From the NCBI RefSeq assembly GCF_003233845.1, contig NZ_QKRB01000044.1:1-64000 (forward strand): DNA of 64,000 nt, written 5' to 3'. The notes under the pieces are model-generated. The model did no database searches, was not told the origin of the DNA, and saw nothing but the letters and a program-made list of their open reading frames with translations. This DNA comes from Paenibacillus sambharensis (GTDB lineage: Bacteria > Bacillota > Bacilli > Paenibacillales > Paenibacillaceae). The first letter of the stretch is position 1. Every line of letters begins with the position of its first letter. Below are positions 26,745 through 39,516 of this stretch, in pieces. The translations under genes and the position numbers were made by a program.

Positions 26745-26773
26745 TTGCGCATTTTATAGAAGTTGGGTACAAT
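26745..26773 (+). promoter_or_regulatory. Predicted sigma-A promoter of the cggR-gap operon
   Basis: TTGCGC and TACAAT are 17 bases apart. The start point would fall at about 26780, immediately at the first CggR repeat. Confidence 0.75.
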
Positions 26774-26778
26774 TGCTG

Positions 26779-26814
26779 TGGGACTTAAAAATAATACCTG
26801 GGACAAAAGACGTC
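26779..26814 (+). promoter_or_regulatory. CggR operator
   Basis: Two TGGGAC boxes lie exactly 20 bases apart (26779 and 26799), and the second is followed after six bases by CGTC. This reproduces the layout of the B. subtilis CggR site (CGGGAC-N6-TGTC-N4 repeated); only the TGTC of the first half is degenerate. It lies just downstream of the -10 box, as in a roadblock-type operator, so CggR should repress its own operon. Confidence 0.78.
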
Positions 26815-26855
26815 CAGTTAGCAGGGGAAAAATTCGGCTTGGAGTGAACAGGAAG

Positions 26856-27908
26856 ATGCGCCCATTCATTGAGCTGCAGCAGCAGCTAGTGCCCGATCTG
26901 CTCTATGTAATGAAGAAGCGATATGCTATCCTGAACCGGATTCTATCTTCCGACGTTGTGGGACGGCGAGCGCTCGCTACATCTTTGTCCATGACGGAGC
27001 GGGTATTACGGGCAGAGACAGACTTCCTGAAAGCGCAGGGATTGCTAGAGAGCAATGCCTCGGGGATGCGGATAACGGAAGCGGGCAGACAGCTCGTTGA
27101 AGCGCTGGACCCCATGGTGAAAGACTTGTTCGGATTATCCGAGCTTGAGAGCCGTATTCAGGCCTATTATGGCTTGGAACAGGTTATCATCGTACCGGGC
27201 GATTCGGACACTTCTCCTCAGGCCAAGCGAGAGCTTGGACGTGCCGGGGCCCATACCCTGCAGCGGTTCCTGAAGCCTGATGATGTTGTAGCGGTAACTG
27301 GCGGCTCGACGCTGGCAGCTATGGCAGGTCAGATGTCACCAGCACCACAGCTGAGGGGGGTACAGTTTGTACCTGCACGCGGAGGCCTTGGCGAGAGCTT
27401 GGATTATCAGGCGAATACGATTGCGTCCGCATTGGCGAAGCAGGTAGGAGCCGGGTACCGACTGCTGCATGTTCCCGACCATCTGAGCGAAGAAGCTTAC
27501 AATTCTCTGATGCAGGAGCCTAATGTCAGAGAAGTGGTTGGCGTGATTCGCAGAGCCCGAATTGTCGTTCACGGCATAGGAGATGCTATCGTGATGGCGC
27601 GCCGCCGCAAGGTGGACCAGCAGACAATTGATGAGATTCGCTCTGAAGGCGCGCTTGCAGAAGCACTGGGTTATTACTTTGACCGCAGCGGTTCCGTCAT
27701 TCACCGGATGTCGACAGTGGGTCTGCGTATCGATGATCTCAGTTCGGCGGATAAAGTGATTGCAGTTGCCGGCGGGAGCAGCAAGGGCGAGGCTATTGCA
27801 GCCGTACTGCTGTTCGGGCAGGCGGATGTCCTTGTAACAGACGAAGGAGCCGCACGCGAGCTGGAGTTTATCATGAACCGCGAAGAAATTGGCGAGAGGC
27901 CTGAATAA
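26856..27908 (+). CDS. cggR: Central glycolytic genes regulator CggR
   Basis: SorC/DeoR-type repressor of the gap operon; in B. subtilis fructose 1,6-bisphosphate weakens its binding to DNA. The 350-residue protein has an N-terminal winged-helix (residues about 20-75, GRRALATSLSMTERVLRAE) and a large SIS-like sugar-binding domain with VTGGSTLAAMAG and GGSSKGEAI. The ATG is nine bases after GGAGTG; the frame extends upstream through the operator, which cannot be coding. First gene of the cggR-gap-pgk-tpi-gpmI-eno operon. Confidence 0.95.
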   Translation: MRPFIELQQQLVPDLLYVMKKRYAILNRILSSDVVGRRALATSLSMTERVLRAETDFLKAQGLLESNASGMRITEAGRQLVEALDPMVKDLFGLSELESRIQAYYGLEQVIIVPGDSDTSPQAKRELGRAGAHTLQRFLKPDDVVAVTGGSTLAAMAGQMSPAPQLRGVQFVPARGGLGESLDYQANTIASALAKQVGAGYRLLHVPDHLSEEAYNSLMQEPNVREVVGVIRRARIVVHGIGDAIVMARRRKVDQQTIDEIRSEGALAEALGYYFDRSGSVIHRMSTVGLRIDDLSSADKVIAVAGGSSKGEAIAAVLLFGQADVLVTDEGAARELEFIMNREEIGERPE

Positions 27909-27918
27909 TGGTTATCCT

Positions 27919-29009
<1,091 letters not shown>

Positions 29010-29186
29010 TAGCATATTGAGTTAACGATGGAGTAAGAGGAGAGGCGGTTCGTACGTTCTCCTCTTCCCCCGTTAGCCAAGGTTCAGCTTATCCCTCCGG
29101 GCATCCCCAAGGTTGTCCGGGGATCCCTATATTACTTGCAGATGCTGCATAGCTAGGCAACAGGCAAAATCGAGGAGGAACCTACG

Positions 29187-30368
29187 ATGAACAAGAAAAG
29201 TGTCAGAGACGTAGAAGTAGCCGGCAAACGCGTATTCGTACGCGTAGATTTCAATGTGCCGCTTGAAAATGGAGCGATTACGGACGATACACGGATCCGT
29301 GAAACGCTGCCAACGATCAAGTATTTGATCGAGAAAGGCGCAAGAGTCATTTTGGCCAGCCACATGGGCCGTCCAAAAGGCCAGGTTGTAGAAGAAATGC
29401 GCCTAACGCCTGCGGCTGCGCGTTTGTCCGAGCTGCTTGGCAAGCCGGTAGCCAAAGCTGATGAAGCAGTTGGCGATGCGGTTAAAGCCAAGGTTGCCGA
29501 ACTGAAAGACGGTGACGTGCTGCTGCTCGAGAATGTCCGTTTCTATGCAGGTGAAGAGAAGAACGATCCTGAGCTTGCCAAATCGTTTGCTGAGCTTGCA
29601 GATCTCTACGTGAATGATGCCTTTGGCGCGGCTCACCGCGCACATGCCTCCACAGAAGGTATTGCCCGTCATCTGCCGGCAGTCTCCGGCCTGCTGATGG
29701 AGAAGGAGCTGTCTGTTCTCGGCAAAGCCCTGAACAACCCGGATCGTCCTTTCACAGCGATTGTTGGCGGTTCTAAGGTGAAAGACAAGATTGACGTTAT
29801 CAACAAAATGCTTGAAATTGCAGACAACGTGATTATCGGCGGCGGTCTGACGTATACCTTTTTCAAAGCTCAAGGCCACGAGATTGGCAAATCACTCGTC
29901 GATAACGAAAAGCTTGATCTTGCGCTCGGTTTCATTGAGAAGGCAAAATCGTTGGGCAAAAATCTGCTGCTGCCTGTAGATATTGTAGTAACAGACGATT
30001 TCAGCGCCAACGCCAACACCCAGGTTGTTGCTATTGACGGTATCCCGGCTGAATGGGAAGGTATTGATATCGGTCCTAAGACGCGTGAGATCTTTGCAGA
30101 TACCATCAAGAATTCCAAGCTTGTAGTATGGAATGGACCAATGGGCGTGTTCGAAATCGAGCCGTTCTCCCATGGTACACGTGCTGTAGCACAAGCTTGT
30201 GCGGAAACAGCAGGTTATACAGTAATTGGCGGCGGCGATTCCGCTGCTGCGGTCGAGAAGTTCCATCTGGCAGACAAAATGGACCATATTTCCACAGGCG
30301 GCGGTGCCTCGCTGGAATTCATGGAAGGGAAAAAGCTGCCAGGCGTCGAAGCATTGAACGATAAGTAA
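29187..30368 (+). CDS. pgk: Phosphoglycerate kinase
   Basis: Transfers phosphate from 1,3-bisphosphoglycerate to ADP. The 393-residue protein has the signature [11 protein letters not shown] near residue 18, the SHMGRPKG substrate motif, the hinge-region GGSKVKDKI and the C-terminal nucleotide motif [10 protein letters not shown] with [18 protein letters not shown] is the ribosome site. It follows gap after 177 bases that hold weak inverted repeats (GAGGAGA/TCTCCTC near 29037-29066) without a T-run, so read-through is likely. Confidence 0.98.
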   Translation: MNKKSVRDVEVAGKRVFVRVDFNVPLENGAITDDTRIRETLPTIKYLIEKGARVILASHMGRPKGQVVEEMRLTPAAARLSELLGKPVAKADEAVGDAVKAKVAELKDGDVLLLENVRFYAGEEKNDPELAKSFAELADLYVNDAFGAAHRAHASTEGIARHLPAVSGLLMEKELSVLGKALNNPDRPFTAIVGGSKVKDKIDVINKMLEIADNVIIGGGLTYTFFKAQGHEIGKSLVDNEKLDLALGFIEKAKSLGKNLLLPVDIVVTDDFSANANTQVVAIDGIPAEWEGIDIGPKTREIFADTIKNSKLVVWNGPMGVFEIEPFSHGTRAVAQACAETAGYTVIGGGDSAAAVEKFHLADKMDHISTGGGASLEFMEGKKLPGVEALNDK

Positions 30369-30534
30369 AAAAAATCCGTAACTCCGCAGTTAACGTTCCG
30401 TATTCATAGACAGTGATCAGGGAGACGTCCGGCTCCCGCTGGCAGCAGCGGGCATCCGGACGGTCTGCTGCGTAGAGAGGTCACATTGTGAACGGACCCT
30501 TGCGGGGGAGCGAAGCGAAGGAGAATACCCGGAC

Positions 30535-31287
30535 ATGAGAAAACCGATAATTGCTGGTAACTGGAAAATGTTCAAGACGGTAGCTGAAGCGACTTCGTTC
30601 TTCGCAGATGTGAAGGGCAAGGCAGAGGTTGAGGGTGTAGAGAGCGTAATCTGCGCACCGTTTACGAACCTTCCGGCACTGGTAGAAGCGGCGAAGGGCA
30701 CATCGATTGCAATCGGCGCTCAGAACATGCACTTCGAAGAGAGCGGAGCTTTCACAGGCGAGATCAGCGGCGCTATGCTGAAGGAGCTGGGTGTTCAATA
30801 TGTAATTCTGGGACACTCTGAACGCCGTGCTTATTTTGCGGAAACAGATGAAATCGTTAATAAGAAGACGCAAGCTGCATTCAAGAGCGGTCTTACCCCT
30901 ATCGTATGTGTTGGCGAGAAGCTGGAAGAGCGCGAAGCCGGCCACACGAAGGAAGTCTGCAAGGTTCAGACCGAAGCGGCTCTTCAAGGCTTGACTGCTG
31001 AGCAGGCTGCACAAACCGTTATCGCGTATGAGCCGATCTGGGCAATCGGTACGGGCAAATCTTCAACAGCAACGGATGCTGAAGATGTCATTGCTTATAT
31101 CCGTGATGTAGTGAAAGGGCAGTTTGGCGAAGAGACAGCAGCGGCAGTTCGTATTCAATACGGCGGCAGCGTGAAGCCGAACAACATTGCCGAATACATG
31201 GCTCAGCCGAATATTGATGGCGCACTTGTTGGCGGCGCCAGCCTGGAGCCGGCTTCTTACATCGCGCTGGTCGAGGGGGCCAAGTAA
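30535..31287 (+). CDS. tpiA: Triosephosphate isomerase
   Basis: Interconverts dihydroxyacetone phosphate and glyceraldehyde 3-phosphate. The 250-residue TIM barrel has Asn/Lys in AGNWKMFK, the catalytic His in ILGHSERR, the catalytic Glu in [11 protein letters not shown] and the phosphate-binding YGGSV and GALVGGASL loops. It is followed after one base by gpmI, so the two are coupled. Confidence 0.98.
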   Translation: MRKPIIAGNWKMFKTVAEATSFFADVKGKAEVEGVESVICAPFTNLPALVEAAKGTSIAIGAQNMHFEESGAFTGEISGAMLKELGVQYVILGHSERRAYFAETDEIVNKKTQAAFKSGLTPIVCVGEKLEEREAGHTKEVCKVQTEAALQGLTAEQAAQTVIAYEPIWAIGTGKSSTATDAEDVIAYIRDVVKGQFGEETAAAVRIQYGGSVKPNNIAEYMAQPNIDGALVGGASLEPASYIALVEGAK

Positions 31288-31288
31288 G

Positions 31289-34193
<2,905 letters not shown>

Positions 34194-34280
34194 GTTTTTG
34201 TAGAGTGTCTAGCTTGATGATATTGTACAACAAGGCAAGTTAAGAGCAGGCCGGTTAGCGGCCGCTCCCCACATACCAAG

Positions 34281-34319
34281 AACCGGCGCTGTTAGCTAAC
34301 TAACGGCGCCGGTTTTTTT
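34281..34319 (+). terminator. Terminator of the glycolytic operon
   Basis: A 14-bp stem (AACCGGCGCTGTTA against TAACGGCGCCGGTT, one G-U) with loop GCTAAC, followed by a T-run. The remaining parts of the 325-base eno-ugpA gap hold no gene. Confidence 0.94.
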
Positions 34320-34430
34320 GTGTTATCAGAAGTTGCCCCTCTATAAGATCTGTCCAAACTCCCCGCAGTATCGCTGCGATGTATTTTCCTTGTAAAGAAA
34401 AGTGGAAATACCGCAATTATTTTCCTTGAT

Positions 34431-34469
34431 TTCACACTCTCTTAAAGTCCTATTGACATGCCCTAAACA
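34431..34469 (+). promoter_or_regulatory. Pho-box array upstream of the ugp operon
   Basis: Four hexamers resembling the PhoP repeat TTNACA follow each other with exactly five-base spacers: TTCACA, TTAAAG, TTGACA and TAAACA, at 34431, 34442, 34453 and 34464. The 11-bp period is the diagnostic spacing of B. subtilis PhoP-binding sites. The gene they precede encodes a glycerol-phosphate-type importer, which is phosphate-regulated in other bacteria. The -10 region is not obvious (TTAAAG-like near 34478). Confidence 0.68.
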
Positions 34470-34518
34470 AAGCATCGTTAAAGTTACAGGAGTAACACGA
34501 GACAAAAGGAGTGGCATA

Positions 34519-35481
34519 ATGGACGCACAGCATCCTGAATTGAAGCTGCCGGCAGCTCCGGCGGTTGTACAGGAGACACAGACAGCACACAAGGACAAGC
34601 TTCGTGCGAGGCGCTGGAAGGAAGGGGCCCTTGGGTACCTGTTTCTGGCTCCCTGCCTGGTTTTGTTTACGATTTTTCTATTCTACCCGCTTGTGAAGTC
34701 GGTTTATTTAAGCTTTCATCTGACAGATCCCCGTGGGGAGGTAGCTGCTTTCGTAGGGTTGGAGAATTACATCAATCTTGCAGCGTCCGGACAAATGTGG
34801 AACAGCTTGAAGGTCACGCTGCTGTTTGCGCTGTATACGGTTCCGGCGGGAATCGTGCTGGGGCTGATTATGGCAGGCCTTACCCACGCCAAGCTGAAGG
34901 GAATGAAGATCTTCCAATTCATCTTCTCCGTTCCGCTCGCCTTATCGGTCAGCACGGCATCGGTAATCTGGGTCATGCTGTTCCACCCTTCGATGGGGAT
35001 GTTCAACTACTTCCTCTCCAAGATTGGTGCAGGACCGATTCAATGGCTGACTGACCCAAGCTGGGCCCTGATCTCCATATCGCTGATGACCGTCTGGATG
35101 CAGTCGGGCTTCAACTATATTGTGCTGCTGAGCGGCATACAAGGCGTGCCTGAGGATATCGTGGAGAGTGCGAAGATTGACGGTGCAGGCCCAATTCGCA
35201 CATTCGTGCAGATCGTGTTCCCGCTGCTGACGCCGACCGTGTTCTTCTTATCCGTAGTGAGCATCATTCACGCATTCCAGTCGTTCGGTCAGATTCACCT
35301 GATGACCAAGGGTGGACCAGCGGGTTCTACGGAAGTGTTCGTCTATTCGATCTACAAGGAAGCGTTCATTAACTATCAGTTCGGTACAGGCAGTGCGCTG
35401 GCGCTGACGCTGTTCGCTATCATTATGATTCTGACATTCATTCAATTCGCCGTGCTGGAGAAGAAGGTGCATTACCAATGA
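34519..35481 (+). CDS. ugpA: Glycerol-3-phosphate-type ABC importer permease (UgpA/MalF family)
   Basis: First permease of an importer of the carbohydrate-uptake family 1. The 320-residue protein has a charged 35-residue N-terminus, six membrane helices and the cytoplasmic EAA loop (EDIVESAKIDGAGPIRTFVQ, about residues 213-232) that docks on the ATPase. The ATG follows AAAGGAGTGG; the longer frame would read through the Pho boxes. Four bases overlap ugpE. Substrate is inferred from the UgpB-like binding protein of the same operon. No ATPase gene is nearby. Confidence 0.87.
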   Translation: MDAQHPELKLPAAPAVVQETQTAHKDKLRARRWKEGALGYLFLAPCLVLFTIFLFYPLVKSVYLSFHLTDPRGEVAAFVGLENYINLAASGQMWNSLKVTLLFALYTVPAGIVLGLIMAGLTHAKLKGMKIFQFIFSVPLALSVSTASVIWVMLFHPSMGMFNYFLSKIGAGPIQWLTDPSWALISISLMTVWMQSGFNYIVLLSGIQGVPEDIVESAKIDGAGPIRTFVQIVFPLLTPTVFFLSVVSIIHAFQSFGQIHLMTKGGPAGSTEVFVYSIYKEAFINYQFGTGSALALTLFAIIMILTFIQFAVLEKKVHYQ

Positions 35482-36305
35482 GTATGAGAAAATCACTGAA
35501 CAAAGCAGTCATCTACGGCATTCTCGCCGTGCTGGCCGCGCTGATGATGTACCCGCTTATCTTCACGTTTATGTCCGTCTTCATGACGGCTCCGGAGATG
35601 AACCAGTACCCGCCGAAGCTGTTCCCGTCGAGCCTCTATCTGGGCGGACTCCAGTCGGTGCTGGAGCTGATTCCGCTGGACCGTTTTGTCATTAACAGCT
35701 TCGTGATGTCGGGTATCATTATGATCGGACAAGTTATTACGGCGGCCATGGCGGCGTATGCCTTCTCTTATATCCAGTTTCCAGGGAAAAATGCATGGTT
35801 CGCCATCTTCCTGTCGACCATGATGATTCCGTGGGAAGTGACGATCATCCCGAACTATCTGACGATCAAGTCATGGGGCTGGATGGATTCCTATCAAGGG
35901 CTTACCGTCCCCTTCCTGGCTTCCGCCTTCGGTGTGTTTCTGCTGCGCCAATTCTTCCTGCAGCTGCCGAAGGAGCTGTTCGAGGCGGCGAAGATCGACG
36001 GCTGCGGCCATATCCGCCATTTTATAACGATTGTGCTTCCATTGGCTCGTCCGGGTCTGGCATCCCTTGGTGTCTACGTCTTCCTGACGAACTGGAATAT
36101 GTATCTGTGGCCGCTGCTGATTACGAACAGTGTAGAGATGAGGACCGTGCAGATCGGCATCAGCATGCTGCAGTTTGAAGAGTATACGGCCTGGAACATT
36201 GTGCTGTGCGGCGTTGCGCTTGTCCTGCTGCCTTCGCTGCTGCTGCTCGTCTTCGGTCTTAGGCAGCTTGCCAGGGGCATTACGGCAGGTGCGGTTAAAG
36301 GTTAG
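35478..36305 (+). CDS. ugpE: Glycerol-3-phosphate-type ABC importer permease (UgpE/MalG family)
   Basis: Second permease, 275 residues with six membrane helices and the EAA loop ELFEAAKIDGCGHIRHFITI near residues 165-185. It pairs with the upstream permease to form the channel. The ATG overlaps the ugpA stop. Followed after 160 bases by the binding-protein gene. Confidence 0.88.
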   Translation: MSMRKSLNKAVIYGILAVLAALMMYPLIFTFMSVFMTAPEMNQYPPKLFPSSLYLGGLQSVLELIPLDRFVINSFVMSGIIMIGQVITAAMAAYAFSYIQFPGKNAWFAIFLSTMMIPWEVTIIPNYLTIKSWGWMDSYQGLTVPFLASAFGVFLLRQFFLQLPKELFEAAKIDGCGHIRHFITIVLPLARPGLASLGVYVFLTNWNMYLWPLLITNSVEMRTVQIGISMLQFEEYTAWNIVLCGVALVLLPSLLLLVFGLRQLARGITAGAVKG

Positions 36306-36465
36306 TGCGATTGGCCTAAGGAAGCGCCAGACGCTGCTGACACTGCAGACAGGCTCTGCCTTTTGCTCAAGGATGTTGGAGGATGGGAAAGTCAAGCTGT
36401 TGGCCTTCGCCCTTTAAGGGGCGTGTCCATAAATAAAATTCAGGTAAGAAGAGGGAGAGAGAAGA

Positions 36466-37872
36466 ATGAAAGCTGGAATGCTTAGAAAGCTACTGCCGCT
36501 TGTTACGGCGGTTATGCTCGTATTCTTGGCCGCATGCAGCGGCAACAACAATGCGGGTACGAACACGAACACATCAGGGAATGCGGTAGGGGCGTCTGCA
36601 CAGCCTTCTGAAGGCGGCGCGGAACCAGCAGATTCGAAGGATCCGGTCAAGGTCGTATGGTGGCACTCTATGGGCGGCGAGCTGGGTAAGGCAGTAACCG
36701 GCCTGGTAGCTGATTTCAACGCTTCCCAGTCTGATGTAATAGTCGAGGAAGTCTACCAGGGTACGTATGACGAGAGCCTGAACAAAATGAAAGCTTCGCT
36801 CGGCTCGGACAGCGGCCCGACGATGATCCAGGTCTATGAAATCGGCTCCCGCTTCATGATCGACTCCAAGGCGATCACGCCGGTTCAAGAGTTTATTGAC
36901 GCAGAAGGCTATGATCTCTCCCAGCTGGAAGAGAACATTATTAATTACTATACGTTCGACGGCAAGCTGAATTCGATGCCGTTCAATACATCCAACCCGA
37001 TTCTGTACTACAACAAAACCATGTTCAAGGAAGCGGGTCTTGATCCGGAAAACCCGCCTAAGACATTTGAGGAAGTGAAGGCAGCTGCTGAAGCGCTGTC
37101 GAAGAACGGCAAGACCGGCGCTTCGTTCGCCATCTATGGCTGGTTCATGGAGCAGTTCTTCGCCAATCAGGGTGCTGAGTACGTCAACAACGGCAATGGC
37201 CGTACACAACCTGCCAGCGAGTCGGTTCTGAACGCTGAAGCTGGCGTGAAGACACTCACATGGTGGAAGGACCTTGTGGACAGCAAGCTGGCTATGAACC
37301 TTGGCCGCAAGACAGATGAGACCAAGAAGGCATTCGCAGCCGGTCAAATCGCGATGACGCTTGACTCGACCGCTTCGCTGCGCGGCATCGTGGACGGTGT
37401 TGGCGGAGCGTTCGAGGTAGGTACGGCATTCCTGCCAAAGCCGGCTGATGCGCCGGAAGGCGGAGTAATCGTCGGCGGTGCGAGCCTGTGGGTGATGAAC
37501 AACAAGTCTGAGGAAGAGCAGAAGGCAGCTTGGGAGTTCATCAAGTACATGGCGAAGCCGGAAACGCAGGCACAGTGGCACATCAACACAGGCTACTTCC
37601 CGATTACGAAGAAAGCCTATGATGAAGCTGTCGTGAAGGAGAACATGGAGAAATACCCGCAGTTCCAGACAGCTGTTGACCAGCTGCATGCAACGGCAGC
37701 AAGCAAGGCGACTCAGGGTGCGGTTATGGGTGTATTCCCGGAAGCCCGCCAGATTGTTGAGGATGCCATTGAACAGGCATTGACTGGCCAGAAGGACCCG
37801 CAGAAGGCGCTCGACGATGCGGCGAAGGCCATCACAGACAAGATCGCAATCTACAACAAGACGGTAAAATAA
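36466..37872 (+). CDS. ugpB: UgpB-like glycerol-3-phosphate-type binding lipoprotein
   Basis: Extracellular solute-binding protein tethered by a lipid: signal peptide with lipobox LAAC (Cys near residue 24), then an Asn/Thr/Gly-rich linker of about 30 residues. The mature part matches my memory of E. coli UgpB in several blocks: WHSMGGELGK, QVYEIGSRFMIDSKAI, YYNKTMFKEAGLDPENPPKT, VIVGGASLWVM and a TGYFPITKKAYD segment. UgpB binds sn-glycerol 3-phosphate and some glycerophosphodiesters. Total length is 468 residues. MsmX, encoded at 3176, could supply ATP hydrolysis. Confidence 0.85.
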   Translation: MKAGMLRKLLPLVTAVMLVFLAACSGNNNAGTNTNTSGNAVGASAQPSEGGAEPADSKDPVKVVWWHSMGGELGKAVTGLVADFNASQSDVIVEEVYQGTYDESLNKMKASLGSDSGPTMIQVYEIGSRFMIDSKAITPVQEFIDAEGYDLSQLEENIINYYTFDGKLNSMPFNTSNPILYYNKTMFKEAGLDPENPPKTFEEVKAAAEALSKNGKTGASFAIYGWFMEQFFANQGAEYVNNGNGRTQPASESVLNAEAGVKTLTWWKDLVDSKLAMNLGRKTDETKKAFAAGQIAMTLDSTASLRGIVDGVGGAFEVGTAFLPKPADAPEGGVIVGGASLWVMNNKSEEEQKAAWEFIKYMAKPETQAQWHINTGYFPITKKAYDEAVVKENMEKYPQFQTAVDQLHATAASKATQGAVMGVFPEARQIVEDAIEQALTGQKDPQKALDDAAKAITDKIAIYNKTVK

Positions 37873-37899
37873 CGAAACACGGATTCAAGGATGTCCCGG

Positions 37900-37943
37900 A
37901 TGCTCTGGGTGCGGCTGGCTAACAGCTGCATCCAGGGCATTTT
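37900..37943 (+). terminator. Terminator of the ugp operon
   Basis: A 17-bp stem (TGCTCTGGGTGCGGCTG against CAGCTGCATCCAGGGCA, with three G-U pairs) and loop GCTAA, followed by TTTTCCC. Confidence 0.78.
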
Positions 37944-38098
37944 CCCGCTTCAACGGGTGTTCATGTCCATCCAGCAGCAAAATCACAAAGAAATGCCCCA
38001 AAAAACGGAATAGTAACAACTGCATGAGACGGTATAATAAGAATTGATCCGGATTATGGCAGCGCTTTATACGAATATAAGAAACGGTGGTGTCTGAT

Positions 38099-38866
38099 AT
38101 GGCAAAAGCGCAAGTCGGTTTGCAGCTGTATACGCTTCGTGATCTTACGGAGAAGGACCTTCTGGGCACGCTTGGCAAGGTAGCGGAAATTGGATATAAG
38201 GCCGTTGAGTTTGCGGGTTTCTTCGGGCATTCAGCGGCGGAGGTCAAGAGAGCGTTGGATGATAACGGGCTGACAGCGCCGTCGGCGCATGTGCCGCTTA
38301 ATTTTGAAGAACCAGAGAAGCTTGAATCGGATCTGCAGCGCCAGATTGAATTTGCGAAGGAGATCGGTTTGGAGTATGTGGTCACGCCTTGGTATCCAAT
38401 GCCTGAGCAGCCGAGTGAAGAGGACTTGGCGAAATTTACCGGGGTTGTGGAGCGTGCCTGCGAGCTGGTTACTTCTGCCGGTCTGAAATACGGCTATCAT
38501 AACCATGACTTTGAGTTCAAGCAGGTCGGCGGCAGGACGATCATGGACCATCTGCTGGAGCGGATCCCGGCTGAACGCATGATCGCGGAGTTTGATCTGG
38601 GATGGATTCATGTTGCAGGGTACAAGCCTGTAGACTACATCAATCAGTATGCCGGGCGCGTGCCGCTGGCCCATTTCAAGGATTTTGGCAATGGACGCCG
38701 GGATACGGAGATTGGCAGAGGTACAGTGGACTTCGAGAGCGTGCTTCACGTGGCAGATGAGGCCGGCATCGAATACATGATTGTGGAGCAGGAGGAGTTC
38801 GCGAATTCCTCGCTCGAGAGCGCAGCGATCTGTCTCGAGTTCTTCAAGGAACGGGGCTTGGCATAG
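38099..38866 (+). CDS. Sugar phosphate isomerase/epimerase-like TIM-barrel protein
   Basis: A 255-residue protein of the xylose-isomerase-like TIM-barrel family. Typical features are GLQLYTLRDL at the start, the AEIGYKAVEF segment, metal-ligand motifs YHNHDFEF, EFDLGWIHVAG and HFKDFG, and a late Glu in IVEQEEF. The family includes inositol and sugar isomerases/epimerases; the substrate cannot be told. The ATG is six bases after GGTGGTG. It has its own hairpin terminator and is separated from ugpB by one, so it is probably a single-gene unit. Confidence 0.82.
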   Translation: MAKAQVGLQLYTLRDLTEKDLLGTLGKVAEIGYKAVEFAGFFGHSAAEVKRALDDNGLTAPSAHVPLNFEEPEKLESDLQRQIEFAKEIGLEYVVTPWYPMPEQPSEEDLAKFTGVVERACELVTSAGLKYGYHNHDFEFKQVGGRTIMDHLLERIPAERMIAEFDLGWIHVAGYKPVDYINQYAGRVPLAHFKDFGNGRRDTEIGRGTVDFESVLHVADEAGIEYMIVEQEEFANSSLESAAICLEFFKERGLA

Positions 38867-38891
38867 CCCGGAACAGCCGAATGCTTATGGA

Positions 38892-38917
38892 GCGGTGTAC
38901 CTCGTGCACCGTTTCTT
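38892..38917 (+). terminator. Possible terminator of the isomerase-like gene
   Basis: Stem CGGTGTAC/GTGCACCG with a three-base loop and the tail TTTCTTC. Confidence 0.55.
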
Positions 38918-38956
38918 CGCATTTGCAGATTTGTACAGGTAGTTGCTGTCAATTTG

Positions 38957-38985
38957 TTGTATTCACGCTTGTGATGTGGTAGAAT
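38957..38985 (+). promoter_or_regulatory. Predicted sigma-A promoter of secG
   Basis: TTGTAT and TAGAAT are 17 bases apart, about 120 bases before secG. Confidence 0.5.
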
Positions 38986-39105
38986 GATGATGCTGTGTTT
39001 CTTGGACTGCTTTTTTCTGTACATGCCATTTCGGCGATCGTACATAGCAAGCTTTCCGATGAACGGGACTTGGATAAATTAGACTCCTCACCGGGAGGTG
39101 GAACT

Positions 39106-39342
39106 ATGGATACCGCAATGAAAATCTTGTTGATCATCTTCTCGCTGGGCCTGATCGCGGCTGTTCTTCTGCAGAAGGGGAAGAGCGCAGGCTTGTCCGG
39201 TGCGATAACTGGCGGAGCTGAGCATCTGTTCGGTAAGCAAAAGGCGCGCGGCTTGGATTTGTTCCTGCAGCGTCTGACTGTTGTGCTGGCCGCAGGCTTC
39301 TTCATTCTGTCGCTTGTCGTCGCATACCTGGTGAAAGCTTAA
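39106..39342 (+). CDS. secG: Protein-export membrane subunit SecG
   Basis: Small subunit of the SecYEG translocon. The 78-residue protein has two membrane helices separated by the conserved loop [20 protein letters not shown] and the [13 protein letters not shown] segment. The ATG follows GGGAGGTGG; the longer upstream frame has no ribosome site. The order secG-rnr-smpB-ssrA is standard in Bacillota. Confidence 0.95.
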   Translation: MDTAMKILLIIFSLGLIAAVLLQKGKSAGLSGAITGGAEHLFGKQKARGLDLFLQRLTVVLAAGFFILSLVVAYLVKA

Positions 39343-39363
39343 AGCTGAATATGTGTACATGAG

Positions 39364-39389
39364 AAAGCAGGCTGATGCCTGCTTTTTTT
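39364..39389 (+). terminator. Terminator of secG
   Basis: Stem AAAGCAGGC/GCCTGCTTT with loop TGAT running into a T-run. Confidence 0.92.
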
Positions 39390-39516
39390 GTTTTTTCCGC
39401 TGAGACGGATTCAATTTCCGCATTTCGTGTATACTTAATGGTATATGGAAATCTATCACAGACCTTAGTGTGCGCATGTTGTGTGCGCCGCAGGCGTGAC
39501 TTGGGGTGAATTGACA

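Noticed and set aside
29033-29066. Terminator between gap and pgk
   Set aside because: The GAGGAGA/TCTCCTC pairing has a long loop and is followed by C-rich, not T-rich, sequence.
36574-37689. A 371-codon minus-strand frame opposite ugpB
   Set aside because: Shadow frame; the sense frame has a lipoprotein signal and family motifs.
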